Position numbers and translations under genes: made by a program
From: Symsagittifera roscoffensis
Lineage: Eukaryota; Xenacoelomorpha; Acoela; Convolutidae
Assembly: GCF_963678635.1 (NCBI RefSeq)
Contig: NC_087064.1
Coordinates: 82,951,847-83,015,846, forward strand
DNA length: 64,000 bases
Direction of reading: 5' to 3'
Shown: in pieces, positions 25,505 through 38,300 of the stretch
How the letters are laid out: each line of letters starts with the position of its first letter
Numbering within the stretch: position 1 is the first letter of the stretch
The notes under the pieces: model-generated
The model's input: only the letters and a program-made list of their open reading frames with translations
Database searches by the model: none
What the model was told of the DNA's origin: nothing

Positions 25505-26700
25505 ACACAGATGAGAAGCTGAGTTTCGCGCCACTTGCGATACAACACAAACATAAGAAAACTAAGTGAACCAAAATTCCAATATTAAAAACCAAGTGAA
25601 CCAAAATTTTTTGTATGTCTAGATAAAAAGCAACTAGGGGCCCAGCAAAAAATAACCTGTTGTTTCGATTAAACCTATGATCTCAGATTTGGCAGGATAG
25701 TTAGCGATAAAAGTCTAAAAAACGGTCAACTAATCAAAACTTTGACATTTCGGAGAATCATAGCTTTTTGTGTGAGAAATAGGGCGTAGCCGCTTCTTCA
25801 GAAAGGATTCATTCAACCTGTAATTTCGATTGAACCCAAAGTCTCAGCATTGGAAGGTAATTCTCGAGAAATTTCGAAAACTTTCAAGAAAAAGGGTAAA
25901 ACAAAACTTTTCCGAGGGCCATAAGTTTTGGTTTAGGAAAAAATTGACAGTAGTCGCTTAAAAAAAATGAGTTTCGCATAACCCGTTGTTTGAATTGAAC
26001 CCATAATATCAAATATGGCAAGGTACTTTTCGAAAATATTATTCAAAAATTTTAAAAAACGGTCAAAAATTTGACTTTTTCGACGGCCATAACTTTATGT
26101 TTGAAAATGTTTGCACAGCCGCTGATACAGGAAGCTCGAAACCCATTCTATTCATTGAAACCCAAAAACTCAAATTTGAGCAGGTTTTTTTTTCGAGAAA
26201 ACGAAAAGAAAAATCAAAAATATGGGTCAAATAATCTCCAACAGACTTTTTCAGGTACACAGTATACAGGCACACAATGGAGTAGGCCGTCTTTCAATTG
26301 ATACACCTTTTTGAAAACCAGTAAAAGTTTCAGAAAAACTATCATTTTATTAAGCGAAACAAAAAAACAAAGAAGGAAATACGAAGTCAAGGTAAGGAAA
26401 GTTACAAATTTTATAGGATTAAATAAAACACTACAAGCTAATTAAAAAAAAAAGCGCGCAGCAAAAAGAAGGATTTCAAGATGTGACAACAGTACAAAAC
26501 TGATCCTGGTTAGATTCGAATCCCGCACCTTTGCCGCAATATTCATTAACTCCAGGCTGAGTTGGTCGTGAACGCATGGAAGTTTAACTTCATTATGAAC
26601 CAAGATACAAGTGATTCTGTTAAACAAGTTGTAAACCCGAAAACAAGTCTATATTCCAGTTGGATAACGCTTGCTAATCGCAAGCGCAGGAAAAAACCGT
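25505..26700. repeat. Composite element, near full-length copy
   Basis: This copy shows the full module order of the family. The 5' palindrome with gaagctgagtttcgcgccac is at 25509-25545. The ctaggggcccagc box is at ~25633. About three ~168-bp units follow (25650-26200; markers tttgacatttcggagaatca, cgagggccataagttttggt, cgacggccataactttatg). Then come cacacaatggagtaggc (26272), the gcgcgcagcaaaaag box (26455) and a tRNA-like segment on the minus strand (26501-26572). An end hairpin, cgcttgctaatcgcaagcg, closes it at ~26668. No protein is encoded. It is best read as a non-autonomous mobile element; the class is unproven. Confidence 0.75.
26501..26572 (-). other. tRNA-like segment inside the composite element
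   Basis: On the minus strand it has a B-box-like gggattcgaatc and an A-box-like tcagcctggagttaatg in tRNA spacing. The cloverleaf stems do not pair properly, so it is a tRNA-derived relic of SINE-head type and not a working tRNA gene. Confidence 0.6.
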
Positions 26701-26914
26701 ACAATGCTCTTTTAGAGGTCACTACATATGTACACACACTTTTACAGACGAAATTCGCTATTAATCTAATTTAATTCAAAGCTCTTTCAAACTCAATACA
26801 TAGCCTAGGGTCAGCTGAAAACGCGTTAATTAACTCAAAACCTTCTGAAAAATGAAATTTTGTTCAAAACAAATGCATCACCGCCAAGTCCTTTTAATTT
26901 TTAGCAGCTTAGAC

Positions 26915-28710
26915 GATTAACACAGAGGCGAAGCTGAGTTTCGCTCTACGATACAAAAGAAAATTAAAAAAAAAAAGATAAAAAAACTAGACCTAATGAA
27001 TTAATAAAGCTAGTTTGAGACAAAAAACATGCCAAGACAAAATAATGTGTAATAAGCACCGAAAAATAAGGTACCAACGCCGAAAATACCTCTTCAGAAA
27101 CCTTGTCAAAAGTAAAAAAAAAACATCAAAACTTCAAACTTCTGAAAAGTTATTAAGTCCACCTCACCCTTAAAACACTTTATTTGCTCATCAAATGAAA
27201 CTGTATGAGCGCACTAAGCCAATATAAAATATGCCGAAACCTATTAAGCCACAAAAAAAGAAAATATAAACAGCCGAAATTTTTTAAATAAAAACTAAAG
27301 ACTATTCAAAAGTTATAAAGTCCCTCTCAACCTCAAAACACAGACACGCACATACAAAACTTTTTTTGGCTCGTCGAAAGATGCAATATGAGGCCAATAA
27401 GCCGATATAATATAGGTCGAAACCTATCAAGCCAAAAACAAAAAAAATCGGAAAAAAATTGTTAGCATGAAAAACTTGAACTATAATTCTATAGGAATTT
27501 TTGCATTTTGTGCAATCCAGAGATGAGCATTAAAAAAGTGTTTCCGCTGAAACGAATCAAAACTAGGTCACTAAGCCGATAAAAAAAATATGCCTAAATC
27601 ATACCAGCAGCAGAAAATTTTCTTCTGCCGGTATGATTTAGGCCTACTTTTTATCGGCTTAGTGACCTAGTTTTGATTCGTTTCAACGGAAACACTTTGA
27701 TATACATATATATACGAGGTAAAGTTTAGTAAAAAACAAACAGCAAACAGAGTGAAATCAGAACACTAAAAGAAACTATAATGTGAAAAATTATATGCGT
27801 GGGATCGGTTTTTTTGGAGACGCTATGAAAAAATTTATCAATTTTTTTCAAAAAAATTTAGTTTTTCTGATGGGAAGTCCGCCCACTTCCCTGTGTGCCT
27901 GCATAATTCCCTAGTCTCTTTTTACCTTACCTCACTTTCTACTGCTTTCGAAGTGTGTGGGGAGATTTTGACCCATTTTTGGATTTTTTAAAAACATTTT
28001 CTCGAAACTACCCTCCCAGTTTTCTCGAGATTTTGTGTTCAATGGATAAAACAGGTCCTGGGGAAGCTCCTCCTCTGAATAAGCGTTTACGCCCAAATTG
28101 TTTGAAACTTTTTGACTCAAAAACTACCATCCCAAAATTTTAATTTTTCTCTAAAACTACCCTCCCAAGTCTGAAGTTTTCATTTCAATCCCTAAAACGC
28201 TCTATGGGAAGCTCCCTTGGTTTAGCGGCGAAGCTCAAACTTCATAACGAGAAAAGTTATGACCCTTGGAAAAGTCGTATTTGTAACTTTTTTGACCGTT
28301 TTGTCAAAAATTTTGACTTTTCTCGAAAACTAACCTCCCAAATTTGAGATTTCGATTTCAACGAGTAAAAAGGGTCGCGGTAAGCTCCACTGCATAAACA
28401 GATACGGCCAAATCTTTATTACAGGCAAATTTATGGCCCTCAAAAAAGTCCAATTTTTGGTTTTTTTGACCGTGGGAACAGGTTGTGGAAAGCCTCCGTG
28501 CATAAATTGCAACGCCTAAAAAACTGTACAATGTGTCTGGAAAAATTCCAAAATCACAAGAATTTTCACGCATACTTTAATAGAGCAACAACTAAGGTGT
28601 GAACCCAATTTTGAAATTACATTTTTCATCCTACATCAGTACAACAAAAAAATTATCAAATAGGTACCTCCAGCTTTAGCTGAGCTTCTAGTTCCATAAA
28701 TCAATTCAGT
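26915..28710. repeat. Composite element copies in opposite orientation around a perfect hairpin
   Basis: The left part (26920-27530) begins with the palindrome gaggcgaagctgagtttcgc and two diverged units carrying aagccgatataat and cgaaacctat (27180-27250, 27370-27440). The right part (28710 down to ~27890) has composite modules on the other strand: the CTAG/pay box inverted at 28668-28700, 168-bp units inverted at 28150-28520, and the cacacaggg-type box inverted at 27890-27930. The two halves face each other across the hairpin at 27535-27698. No gene is seen. Confidence 0.65.
27535..27698. repeat. 164-bp near-perfect hairpin
   Basis: The left arm starts aaagtgtttccgctgaaacg and the right arm ends cgtttcaacggaaacacttt. 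They pair over ~80 bases with only a few mismatches around an aaaattttct centre at ~27614. One arm equals a module seen singly elsewhere (gaaacgactcgaaattaggtcactaag-type sequence near 29820, 46070, 46665 and 58117). The hairpin is therefore a head-to-head pair of that module. Confidence 0.88.
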
Positions 28711-28987
28711 TTGAAACAAAAGGTGAAGAACTAATTTTGCGTCATTTCCAGTTTCACTTATCAAACGCGTAACTTAAACTCTATTTAGATCATGTAAGCA
28801 AGCTTCAGAAAAAATTGAAGGTAGGCCAAAAAAACTACCTTGATCAAATTTGCATGCTACCAACCGACCTAAATTGACACAAAATTAGCAGCCAATCGGA
28901 CTGAAACAAGCCAAAAAATTGTTGCGGTACGTGGAATATTACTTTGAACCCAAAAGTACGATTGTGTTGAATTAAACTGACCTTTAC

Positions 28988-29318
28988 CGACAACTCGTCG
29001 TGTTTAGTCGCCTGATAGTCATACAGCACCCAGCGTTTGTCAATTCCGATTCCATTGTTTGATGTAAGACTGCCTATAGTCTTTCCAGGTGCAACTGCTT
29101 CGAATTGCCGAGAAGATGAAGCGCTAGAGGGCGACAAAGAAATATCCCGTTTGACTTGGACGAAGTTTGACGGAAATATTCCTTTACTTCCAAACAGTTC
29201 CCCTTCTTTCCAGTTGGCGTCTATCGTTTTCAGTAGCTTTATCTCGTCTCCTGCTCGAAAAGAGAGATCTCCTGGACACTGGCCGTTGTAGTCGTACAGT
29301 GCGACACAATAAGGTTCA
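28988..29318 (-). CDS. SH3 adaptor exon g: SH3 domain 2 and start of SH3 domain 3
   Basis: 331 bases, phase 2 in and phase 0 out, acceptor cctatttcag, donor gtaaag. SH3 domain 2 is complete, with CVALYDYNG, DLSFRAGDEIKLL, the Trp of ANWKEGEL, and GIFPSNFVQVK. A ~40-residue Ser/Ala-rich linker follows, then RWVLYDYQATKHDELS, the start of SH3 domain 3. Domain 3 must be completed by an exon below 28988. None was recognised down to ~24 kb, where the tandem duplications begin. Confidence 0.9.
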
Positions 29319-32300
29319 CTGAAATAGGACTAAGTTTCAAATGTCGACAGTCGCTATTGAAAACGTGAGAATCTTACTTTCCAAATCGATGAAAGGCAGA
29401 AGGAATATTACAGAAAAAAGCTTTTATTTATGGTTTTCATTTTTTAAACAGAGGCAAAGCTGAGCTTCGCACCACTTGCGATACAACTAGAACTATCAAA
29501 ATGAATGAAGATAGTTGTGAAAAAAAAAAACATGCCAAAACAATAGAATGCAAAATCAGCATCGGAAAAAAATTAACCAAGCGCTGCCACAGCCGAAAAG
29601 ATATGAGCACAAACCCTTCCAGCCGAATTTCTAATTACTAATTCCAGCCGATTTTCAAACTAACTCAAAATTCTTACGTCGCCCTTTCCCTTATAACACA
29701 CAAGCAAATAAAAAAAATTTCGCGCACCAAACGACGCAAAAAGAGGCTACAACGAACCGAGAGGTGAAAATGCAACCAACTTGAAAAGTGCAATGGGGTG
29801 CGTAAAAAATGTGTTTCAATGAAACGACCAACAATTAGGTCACTGATCGATAAAAAAAAAGCCAGAATAAATTGGGCCGAACACAGATATTAAACGAAAA
29901 AAAAAAACCAAAAAGGACACAAAGTCAAAGTAAGTGAAATTACAAGTAAATCAAAAACTAAAAGCACCATTCAAAACATGCGCGCAGCAAAAAAACGATT
30001 CCAAGATGTGGCAGCTAAGCAGACAAAAGATCAGCAGACAAATAATTGGCCGACAATTTTATTTGAAACAGGATAATTCCCGTTTTTAATAAACATGTCC
30101 TGGCCAGATTCAAACCAAGGACCTTTGCGTCCCAGGCGTATTCGTTATGTCCAGGCTAAAAAGCCAGGAACGCTAAAAAATTTGATTTAATTATGGAACA
30201 AGGCACCACATTTCAACTAATTATGGAACAAGGCACCACTAGAGATGAGTCCAGATGAGATGAGTCCTGTGAACAAAGTTATTTACGGGAAAAAAGACCA
30301 ACTTTTTGCTTCCTTGAAGCAGAAACACGAAGGCGAAGATGAGCTTCGCACCACTTGCGATTCGAAAATGAATGACTATGATTTAAATCAAATGAAAAGA
30401 AAACTTCAACAACTTTTTGACACAAAAAAATGCAAACAAAGCCCGAAATACCCGGAACAAAATTAACTGCACCATTAAAAACTTTCGAAAGAGCTTTCCG
30501 AATGCTAGAAAAGAAGTCGAACTTTCAAAAACCTCCTTTCTGCGGGAACTAAGTCAGCAAAATAGGCAAACAGGAAAATCTACAGAGGCGAAGCAAACAC
30601 AAGCAAGGAAAATGCAACAAAGAGCTCTAAACACTAGCCACCAAAAATACATCAAAAATTATTTCAATGGTCCGGATTTGAAACTCCGTCCTGATAATTA
30701 CATCCTTACATCTGCACCAGGGTCACTTGGAAAAAACTAGTGGCCCAGCTAAGGCTGGATGTACCTAATTTAATATATATACTTTTTCATATTTTGTATT
30801 GATACAGAATTGCGAAATTTTCAAATTTTCTTAAACTGGACTTTACGCAAAACCCTAGTAAATTCTCAGCTTAACTAGAGTTTAGCTGCTTATTTAAAGG
30901 AGAAAACTACAACAAGCTCTTTCATTTGATATCTTTAGCGTAAATTTGGCTGGGTAGTTTTCGAAAAAATTGAATAAATTCCAAAAAACGATCAAAAAAT
31001 CATAACCTTGATTTATCTTAAGCCCAAACTTTTCTCTACTTGAGCATGAGAATAACCTCTTATGCAGGGAAGATTTTTAGATTGGGCCCTTAATATGAAA
31101 TTTAAGTAGTTTTCGAGATAGTGATCAAATTTCGTTAATAAAAAAAACGGAAAAAATTTCAAAAAACGGATTTTCCCGAAGTTCAAATCGACTTTTCTTC
31201 AAAAAAAATAGGGTGAAACAGATTACGCAGGCAAAATCAAAGAACTATGTTAGTTATAACTATCAACTACAAAATCAGCAGGATAGTTTTTGGAAAAAAA
31301 TTTTTCAAAGAACGGGCGAAATTTCAAAAATTGAACATTTTCAAAGGCGATATACTTTTTCAAAATGCAGGGCATGGCAACTTGTGCAGAAAAGATTCAT
31401 ATAATTGGTTTTTTCTTTCGATTAAACCCTTTATCTCCGATTTGGCAGGATAGTTATGGATAAATTTTAAAATTAACCAAAATGTCAGATCCCTATGTTT
31501 TTTTCTTTTGATTGGAACCTTTCTCTCACGTTTGTCCATTTAATACATTTAATATTTGAGAAAATCAAAAAATTCAAAATAAATGGTCAAAAATCCCTCT
31601 ACTGAAACTTTCGAAGACCGTAGAACGTGGGCTAAAACGAAAAATTAACCATGCAGGCACATAGAAGAGCAGCCAGTTTGTCCATTGGCAGCAAGTTTTG
31701 AAAAAAGAGTACAGTAGTTTTCGAGAAAAATTGAAATTTCTGCGAAAAGTGCAAAAAAAATTCGAAAGCGTCGCAAAAAAAAACAAATCCCATGCATTTT
31801 TTAATACCTGTTTATTCAAACAGGACCTAACACTAGCCAAAACTAAAGCAACATTGCTTCTGATTAAATAGGCTTAAATATGATTTAAATGAAATATACC
31901 AAAGTGCCACCAAAGCGCACTTTTATTTGCGACTTAGGTTAGAAAAAGAATTCTTCGTAATAATACACTACGCATGGATTGTGTAAAAATAGCGGAAAGT
32001 TTTCAATTTGTAAAGAAACAGGTCCCGACTGGAAACTAACTCCCTGGCTCTGGTGTCTCAACATGGGTGTTACAGCAACATCGAAGAAAGCTGACACTTC
32101 AAAAAAAATCGGGTTACGAGAATGAAGCCGACAAAATAGGCAGACGGGCGATAGCCTGAAAAAGCACAATAAATCAAGTTTTTTTTAAAAAAAAAACAGT
32201 TCCCACTCGGACTCGATTCACAAGCCTTTGCCGTCTCAAGCAAGAGCGTAAGCTCTACGACACATGTGCCGGATGGTTGGCTGAATTTGAAGTTATAGTC

Positions 32301-35300
32301 AGAAACTATGCATTCGAAAGTAAACAGAAAATAAATTTTTAAAAATCAAACAAAAATTCGCTTGAAAAGTTTTTTCATTTCCAAACTGAGATTTTTAGCG
32401 TGTATAGAAAAAACCTGTTAAAAAGTTGTATGAAAATTCCTTTCATTGTGCTACTTTCTTCGAATTGAATTTTAAAATCAATTGAATAGAATTTTCAAAA
32501 AAAACGGTAAATAAGCCGACTGAAATTGGGCCGAAATCAAATAAGTCTACTAAAAACAATTTTACATATGACATTTTTTTACCAGTATATTCAGTAACGC
32601 ATTAAATATAGGCACAATAACTCGAGGTATTAACCGTGCAACGTGCTGAAAAAGGAGATGTTGAAACTGGAGATCATCCTGTTAACAAAGTTGTTTACGA
32701 GAAAAAAAGTACCCGATTGCAATACCCTTGCTTATCGCAAGGTAATTCAAATAAGAAAATGATTTTTCAGTGATTCCCTGAAGAACATTCGCTAAAAGTC
32801 TTCGGCATGAAAAGAAAAGACTGATTTTGATTTCAGTCAGCCTATGAAAGAGCTCCAAATGTTTTGGTTCCAACACAAACTTGATTTGAAATGGAGCTAA
32901 ACTAAGGTTGCCAATTCTACTTGCATTCATGCAAATACTACGTATATAACTAAAACAATTAGTCACCTTTCTCTGCTTTTCCTGCAAAAATTACCTAATT
33001 ACTATCAACCATTCTAATTGAAGAGATTATATAAACTCTACAGGTCTTTGGCCAAAAACTTACCCAGAATCTTTGAGAGAACTGGCATTGAGATATTTCT
33101 GCTGGGTATTGCTGAATGGTTTCTTTGGAATAGGTGGAGGCGGCTTGGCTCCCGCCGGCTGAAAAATCTTTTCTTTTTGAAAATTGTTAAAACGACAACG
33201 GTTCAGTTTTAGCTTACTGAGCATTAATCTTAAGCTGTTCATTTTATTGTTGCTTTAATTTCGCAGACCCGGCAAAGAGTTTCTTTACCTCTCGAACAAG
33301 AATATACAACTCATACATATCGTGGCTGAAGTAAAACTATAAATTGTAGATTTGATTTAACCTTCAGTTTGACGAAGTTGGCGGGGAACATACGAGGCGG
33401 CGACTGTGTAGGAGGCTCATGCTTAAGTCTTCCCAGCCACCACTCTTCAGTCACTGTGCCACTTAGCACGATAAGGTCACCTTTCTGAGCAGAAGAATCA
33501 ATAATGCACTCACAAACAGGCTAACATAACCACTTAGGAAGAAAATTGTCCTTAAAAATATTCTACTCATATGGAAACACCGCGTGCCGCATGCAATGTG
33601 GCCCAAACAAGCGGACAGCAAATGAGACGGAAAAAAACTATTTGAAAAAAATTATCGCAACCTATATAAGAATCTGAGCTCGACTTAAACATACCAAGTC
33701 AGAGTTATTTAAAGTTAAGATAACATGAAAAAAACAAGAACACTTTTAAACAGCCATTAGACAAATGAAAAAAGTCAGAGAACGCAAGCTAAGAGAAAAA
33801 AAATCATTTCGTTTTTTCTCGAAAAAGATTTTTTTTGGAGAAAACTGGATCTATAGTTAATTTTTTTTATTTCGCTGGGATATCTGATAAATAAATTCCA
33901 TTTTCGAAATCAGAAGTCGGTCGAATTTTTTGTGAATTATACACTTTGGCTGTTCTATAGTGGAATGTGCCTTCCTTTCAACAAAGGAAATGAACTGAAA
34001 TTAAAAGAAATCAAAATTCAAACAGTAAAAAACATAAATTTGAGCCTGCACAAATTTTGAGACTTTTCCTTTAAAAAATCATCAGAAGCTCTATAAGAGT
34101 CTGAGTAATGTTCATCGTCCCTAAATTGCAATACAAATACCTTAGAGTACAAGAAAAGCAGGAACTGGTACAAATAAAACGAAAAACATAAGCAGACAAT
34201 AATGAGCCGATAACTTTTTCATACTGAAGTGAATATTTTCCATTTAAAAAGCAAGTCCGAGCCGTCTACTAGTTTTGGTAACCAGTAGTTAAATTGGAAT
34301 TTCCAGCTGCAGAACTGAATGCCGCACAAATTTCAGCTGCACAAATGAATCGCTAATTTTATAAAAAAAACTAGTTAACTCAAAAAAGTCTTATTTGATA
34401 ACGGTTGGTTGTCGCGAGCGCAATAAACTGCAGCAACAAATCAAAACTACTTTCAGTTATCGTCGCGACCTACATAAGAGACTGCACTCTTAACATTTTG
34501 CGCATCAGAAGAAAAACCCATGCTTTGGAAAGTAATTTGAAAAAGCAGACAAACGATAAAAGGGCAAAAAGAGTAACTTGAACTTGATATAGCAATGAAG
34601 TAAGCTGAGGAGTCTAGCAGAAAAATCATGCGAACAAAGTTTTGACGATGGAAAAAAACTAGTAGCCGGTTGCAACAACCTTGCTAACAGCAATTGCAAA
34701 AACTCCAAAACTAAACGCCAAAACTTTCAATTAGCAGTCAAGATTCTCACTCTCCGGAATGGTGGCTCAAAAAATCTAGATTTTAAGAGCATGACTTTAA
34801 CATGTGAAGTAAATTTGACACAGAGGCAAAGCTGCACTACACTAACAAGAAAAAAGCGAGAAAACGACAAAAAGCAGCTCTAAAAAGTGAAATAAGAAAA
34901 AGTATAAATACGCCTCGAATAGGTTGAAGTTTTGCAATGTGTCAGATTCGATCCTGTGACCTCGATATTTCGAGTTTCATGTCCTCGCAGCTGCGCAGTT
35001 GCTTGACGAATGCCAAACACTAACCACCAACAACGCAGAGACCAGATGATGAAAATTCCAATACTACAGATAGTGATTATAGCAAAAGTGGCGCCAATTG
35101 AACACCTTTATTTGCGAGCTAGTTTGGAAAAAGGAAGAGCCATACTATTACGCAACGCTTCCTAGCTCGCATTTTAAAAAAACGTTCACCAATTTCTTAG
35201 GATGAGAACAACGAAAAAACCCAAACCGCAGTTCGTGAATAAAAAGTCAAAAACATTTGGAATGAAAAAGCCTGGAAATTCAAGTTGCGTAGAGTTCAGT

Positions 35301-38300
35301 TCATACTTTGAAATTCAACTCTTCAGATGCGCCTGATTCGAAGTCGTGAATAGCCTCGTACAAAGTTCCTGTTGCTCCCACGTCAGTAGACCCAGATGTT
35401 GAGATGGAGCTAAAATTTAACCAAAACAACCCTTGCAGACAAAAATAATAAGATGTGAAGAAACATATACTTCAAATAATTTCCGACGGGCAACCGTTTT
35501 GAGTGAAATTTTCATTGAACTCTATTATGACGCGAAACAGACTTGAAAATGTAAATGCAATCTGAAAACCGGCATGAAAAAATGGATGAATTAGAAACTT
35601 ATTAATATAATTAGATGCAAAATCAATTGCATGAAATGAATACTTTGATAGTGAGAATGTAAGATGATATTTAGACAATAGTCAATATTGCAATATTGTC
35701 GTAACTCTGTTAACATAAATCAAACAAGATTCAACAAGCATTACCTAGTAGGGAACCCCGAATGATTTTTCGCAACTTGAGCACCACTGTTACTGTTCTC
35801 AGTATATGTCGATGACGGTTCTTCAGCACGATTGAAGGCAGCAAAGGGGTCTGCGAACTGTGTTTTGGGTTTAGACTCAAACTGAGTGTCCCACGAACTG
35901 CCGCTCGAAGTGTAATTGCTCGAAAAACCTTGATTAATATAACCAGAACTATTAGCACTACCTCCATATGAAGAGGCAGAATTACTGTTATAACTTGTTA
36001 TAAACGATGACGCAGACGTTGAATTTGATGTTGATGCTATGTTCTGATTGGTAGGTTGCTGAGATCGGGTTGATGTGGGTGTATATGTCGGAGTGTATGA
36101 GCTGCCATATAAGGTTCCCAACCGTCGCTTTAGTTCCTCTACTGATGTAGCTCCACTGGATGGTTTATTCTCAGACCTGAACACAGTAAAACAAATACGA
36201 ACCAATCGAAATACGTCACTTTTTTTCTGCTGAAAGCAGGCCGTGGCTGGTAAAGAAGAGAACTTTCCCAAAAAATGGGTTTCTAGATTGAACACTTAAC
36301 CTGAGAATTGGCACGGTACTTTTCGAATACAGTAAAAATCCAAAAACTATCCAAGTTTCAAAACTTTCACTTGTTTAAAAGCCATATTTTTTCTTCAAGA
36401 ATCTGGGCGTAGCAAATTATAAAGATAAGCTTCCAATAACCTGTTGTGTCGATTAAACCTATGATAACAGATTTGGCACTATAGTTATCGAAAAACGTCC
36501 AAAAAACTGTCAACAAATCCGATAGTTGACATTTCCGAGAATCATAGCTTTTGCTTAAAAAGCTTGGACATAGCCGCTTTCGCAGAAGAGATTCACCCAA
36601 CCTATAATCTCGAGAAAAGTCAAAGATTTTTAAAAAACGGTAAACATCAAAAATTTAACTTTTCTGAGGGCCATAATTTTAAAAAGTTTGGGCGCAGCAG
36701 CTCAGGGCAAGAAGCATTTCAAAACTGCTCTATTCATTGAAACAAAAATCTTACATTTGATAAGTTAGTTTTTAAGACAAAAAAATTTTGACGATATTTT
36801 TGATTTTTTTTTTCGTTTTAAAAACTAACCTCCCAAATATTCCTCCGCAGAAATTGGGGAATATGCAGCCCCCCGAACACCAGGGGAAAATTCAGGCACA
36901 CAGGGGATGTAAGAACTATTTCTACCTTTACACCTTTTTGAAAATCGTTACTTTTTACGCTAATTTTCAAAAAGTAATAAAATTTTCCAAAGCCTCTCAA
37001 AAAAAGTTAAACAAAAAATCCAATCCCACATATTCTCATACCTATTTTTATCAAACAAGAACTCTGAGCAAACATGCCAAGAAAAATATTTGAAATTAAA
37101 ATTAGCAACTGAACAAAACTTACGAAAAGGAAAAAGGCCGAAAAACTTTGAACAGACACCAGTTGAGCCGAAAAAAAAACTGACTTTGTAAAAAAAATTT
37201 TTTAAAAAGTTTTAAGTCTCCCATGAAACTACCCTGTAGTAACTAGTACCCACCCAGTACTTTAACTTGAAGTTTCGAAAAATTGACCATGTCAGCTGAA
37301 TAGCAGCATCATAAGCGATTCAACTGATTTTGTTAAACTAGTTGTTACCTCGAAAAACGTCTACATTCCGCTTTGATAATGCTAGCTAATCACAAGCGTA
37401 AACACTTTTCATCTATCGAACTTTGCTGGAAAAAATGAACGATGTTAAAGAACTTTGATTTCGAAAAATCTTTTATGAAATTCACTTTATTCGTTATACT
37501 AACCCGATTCAAGAAAAATGGGTCAGTAGCTGATTTTTTTCTTACGCTAGGAGTTTGAAAATTAACATAACTTTCGAAACTTAGAGTCATTCACGTTTCT
37601 CGCGCTGTTTGAACTTTTCCTAGTCGAGAGCGGAATGTGGCTTCTTTTTAGCAAATGAATGTGTACAGAATTTAACAAGGTATCAGTCTAACCAAAAAAT
37701 GTGAACAATTTTTAAGGCTTAACATTTTAAAAAGAGGCGAAGCGGAGCGTTGCGACACAACACAAACCTGAAAAACATCAGTCAAAAAATTTCCCACGGA
37801 TATATCATTTCTCTTGCAAAAAATTAAGGATCCACCGCTTCTGCAGGAACCATTATCGCAACCGGTGCTTTCAGTTGAATTTTTCATCGCAAATTTGATT
37901 GTTAAATTTAGAGAAAATTCGAACATAGCCAATCGAAGATTGGAAAAAAGTAATGAACGCAATAAAAACATTAAAAAAACACGGACTTTCTTGAAAAAAT
38001 CGTACCTTTCGAATTTCAAAGAAAAAATAGATGCCCTTTAAGCTCTTTAAATTTCTAGAATAATTTTTGATTGGCGCTTTTTTGATAACATGAACCCAAC
38101 TTGACAAAACTGGATCAACAAGAGAAGTTATTATTCCGCTAGAAATCTAAAAATCAAATTCCACTTTCAAAACTAAAAATCGTTCACTTTTTTTTCGCGC
38201 CATTTCCTCGTTCGTATTTGGAGAGTGCTATTTACGTCACTTCAGCAGATGAATTTCAATTGAACTCAAAAAGTACATATATACCTAAGTGCATTCATAA

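Noticed and set aside
30245-30740. Two overlapping open frames
   Set aside because: They run through composite-element modules found elsewhere without open frames.
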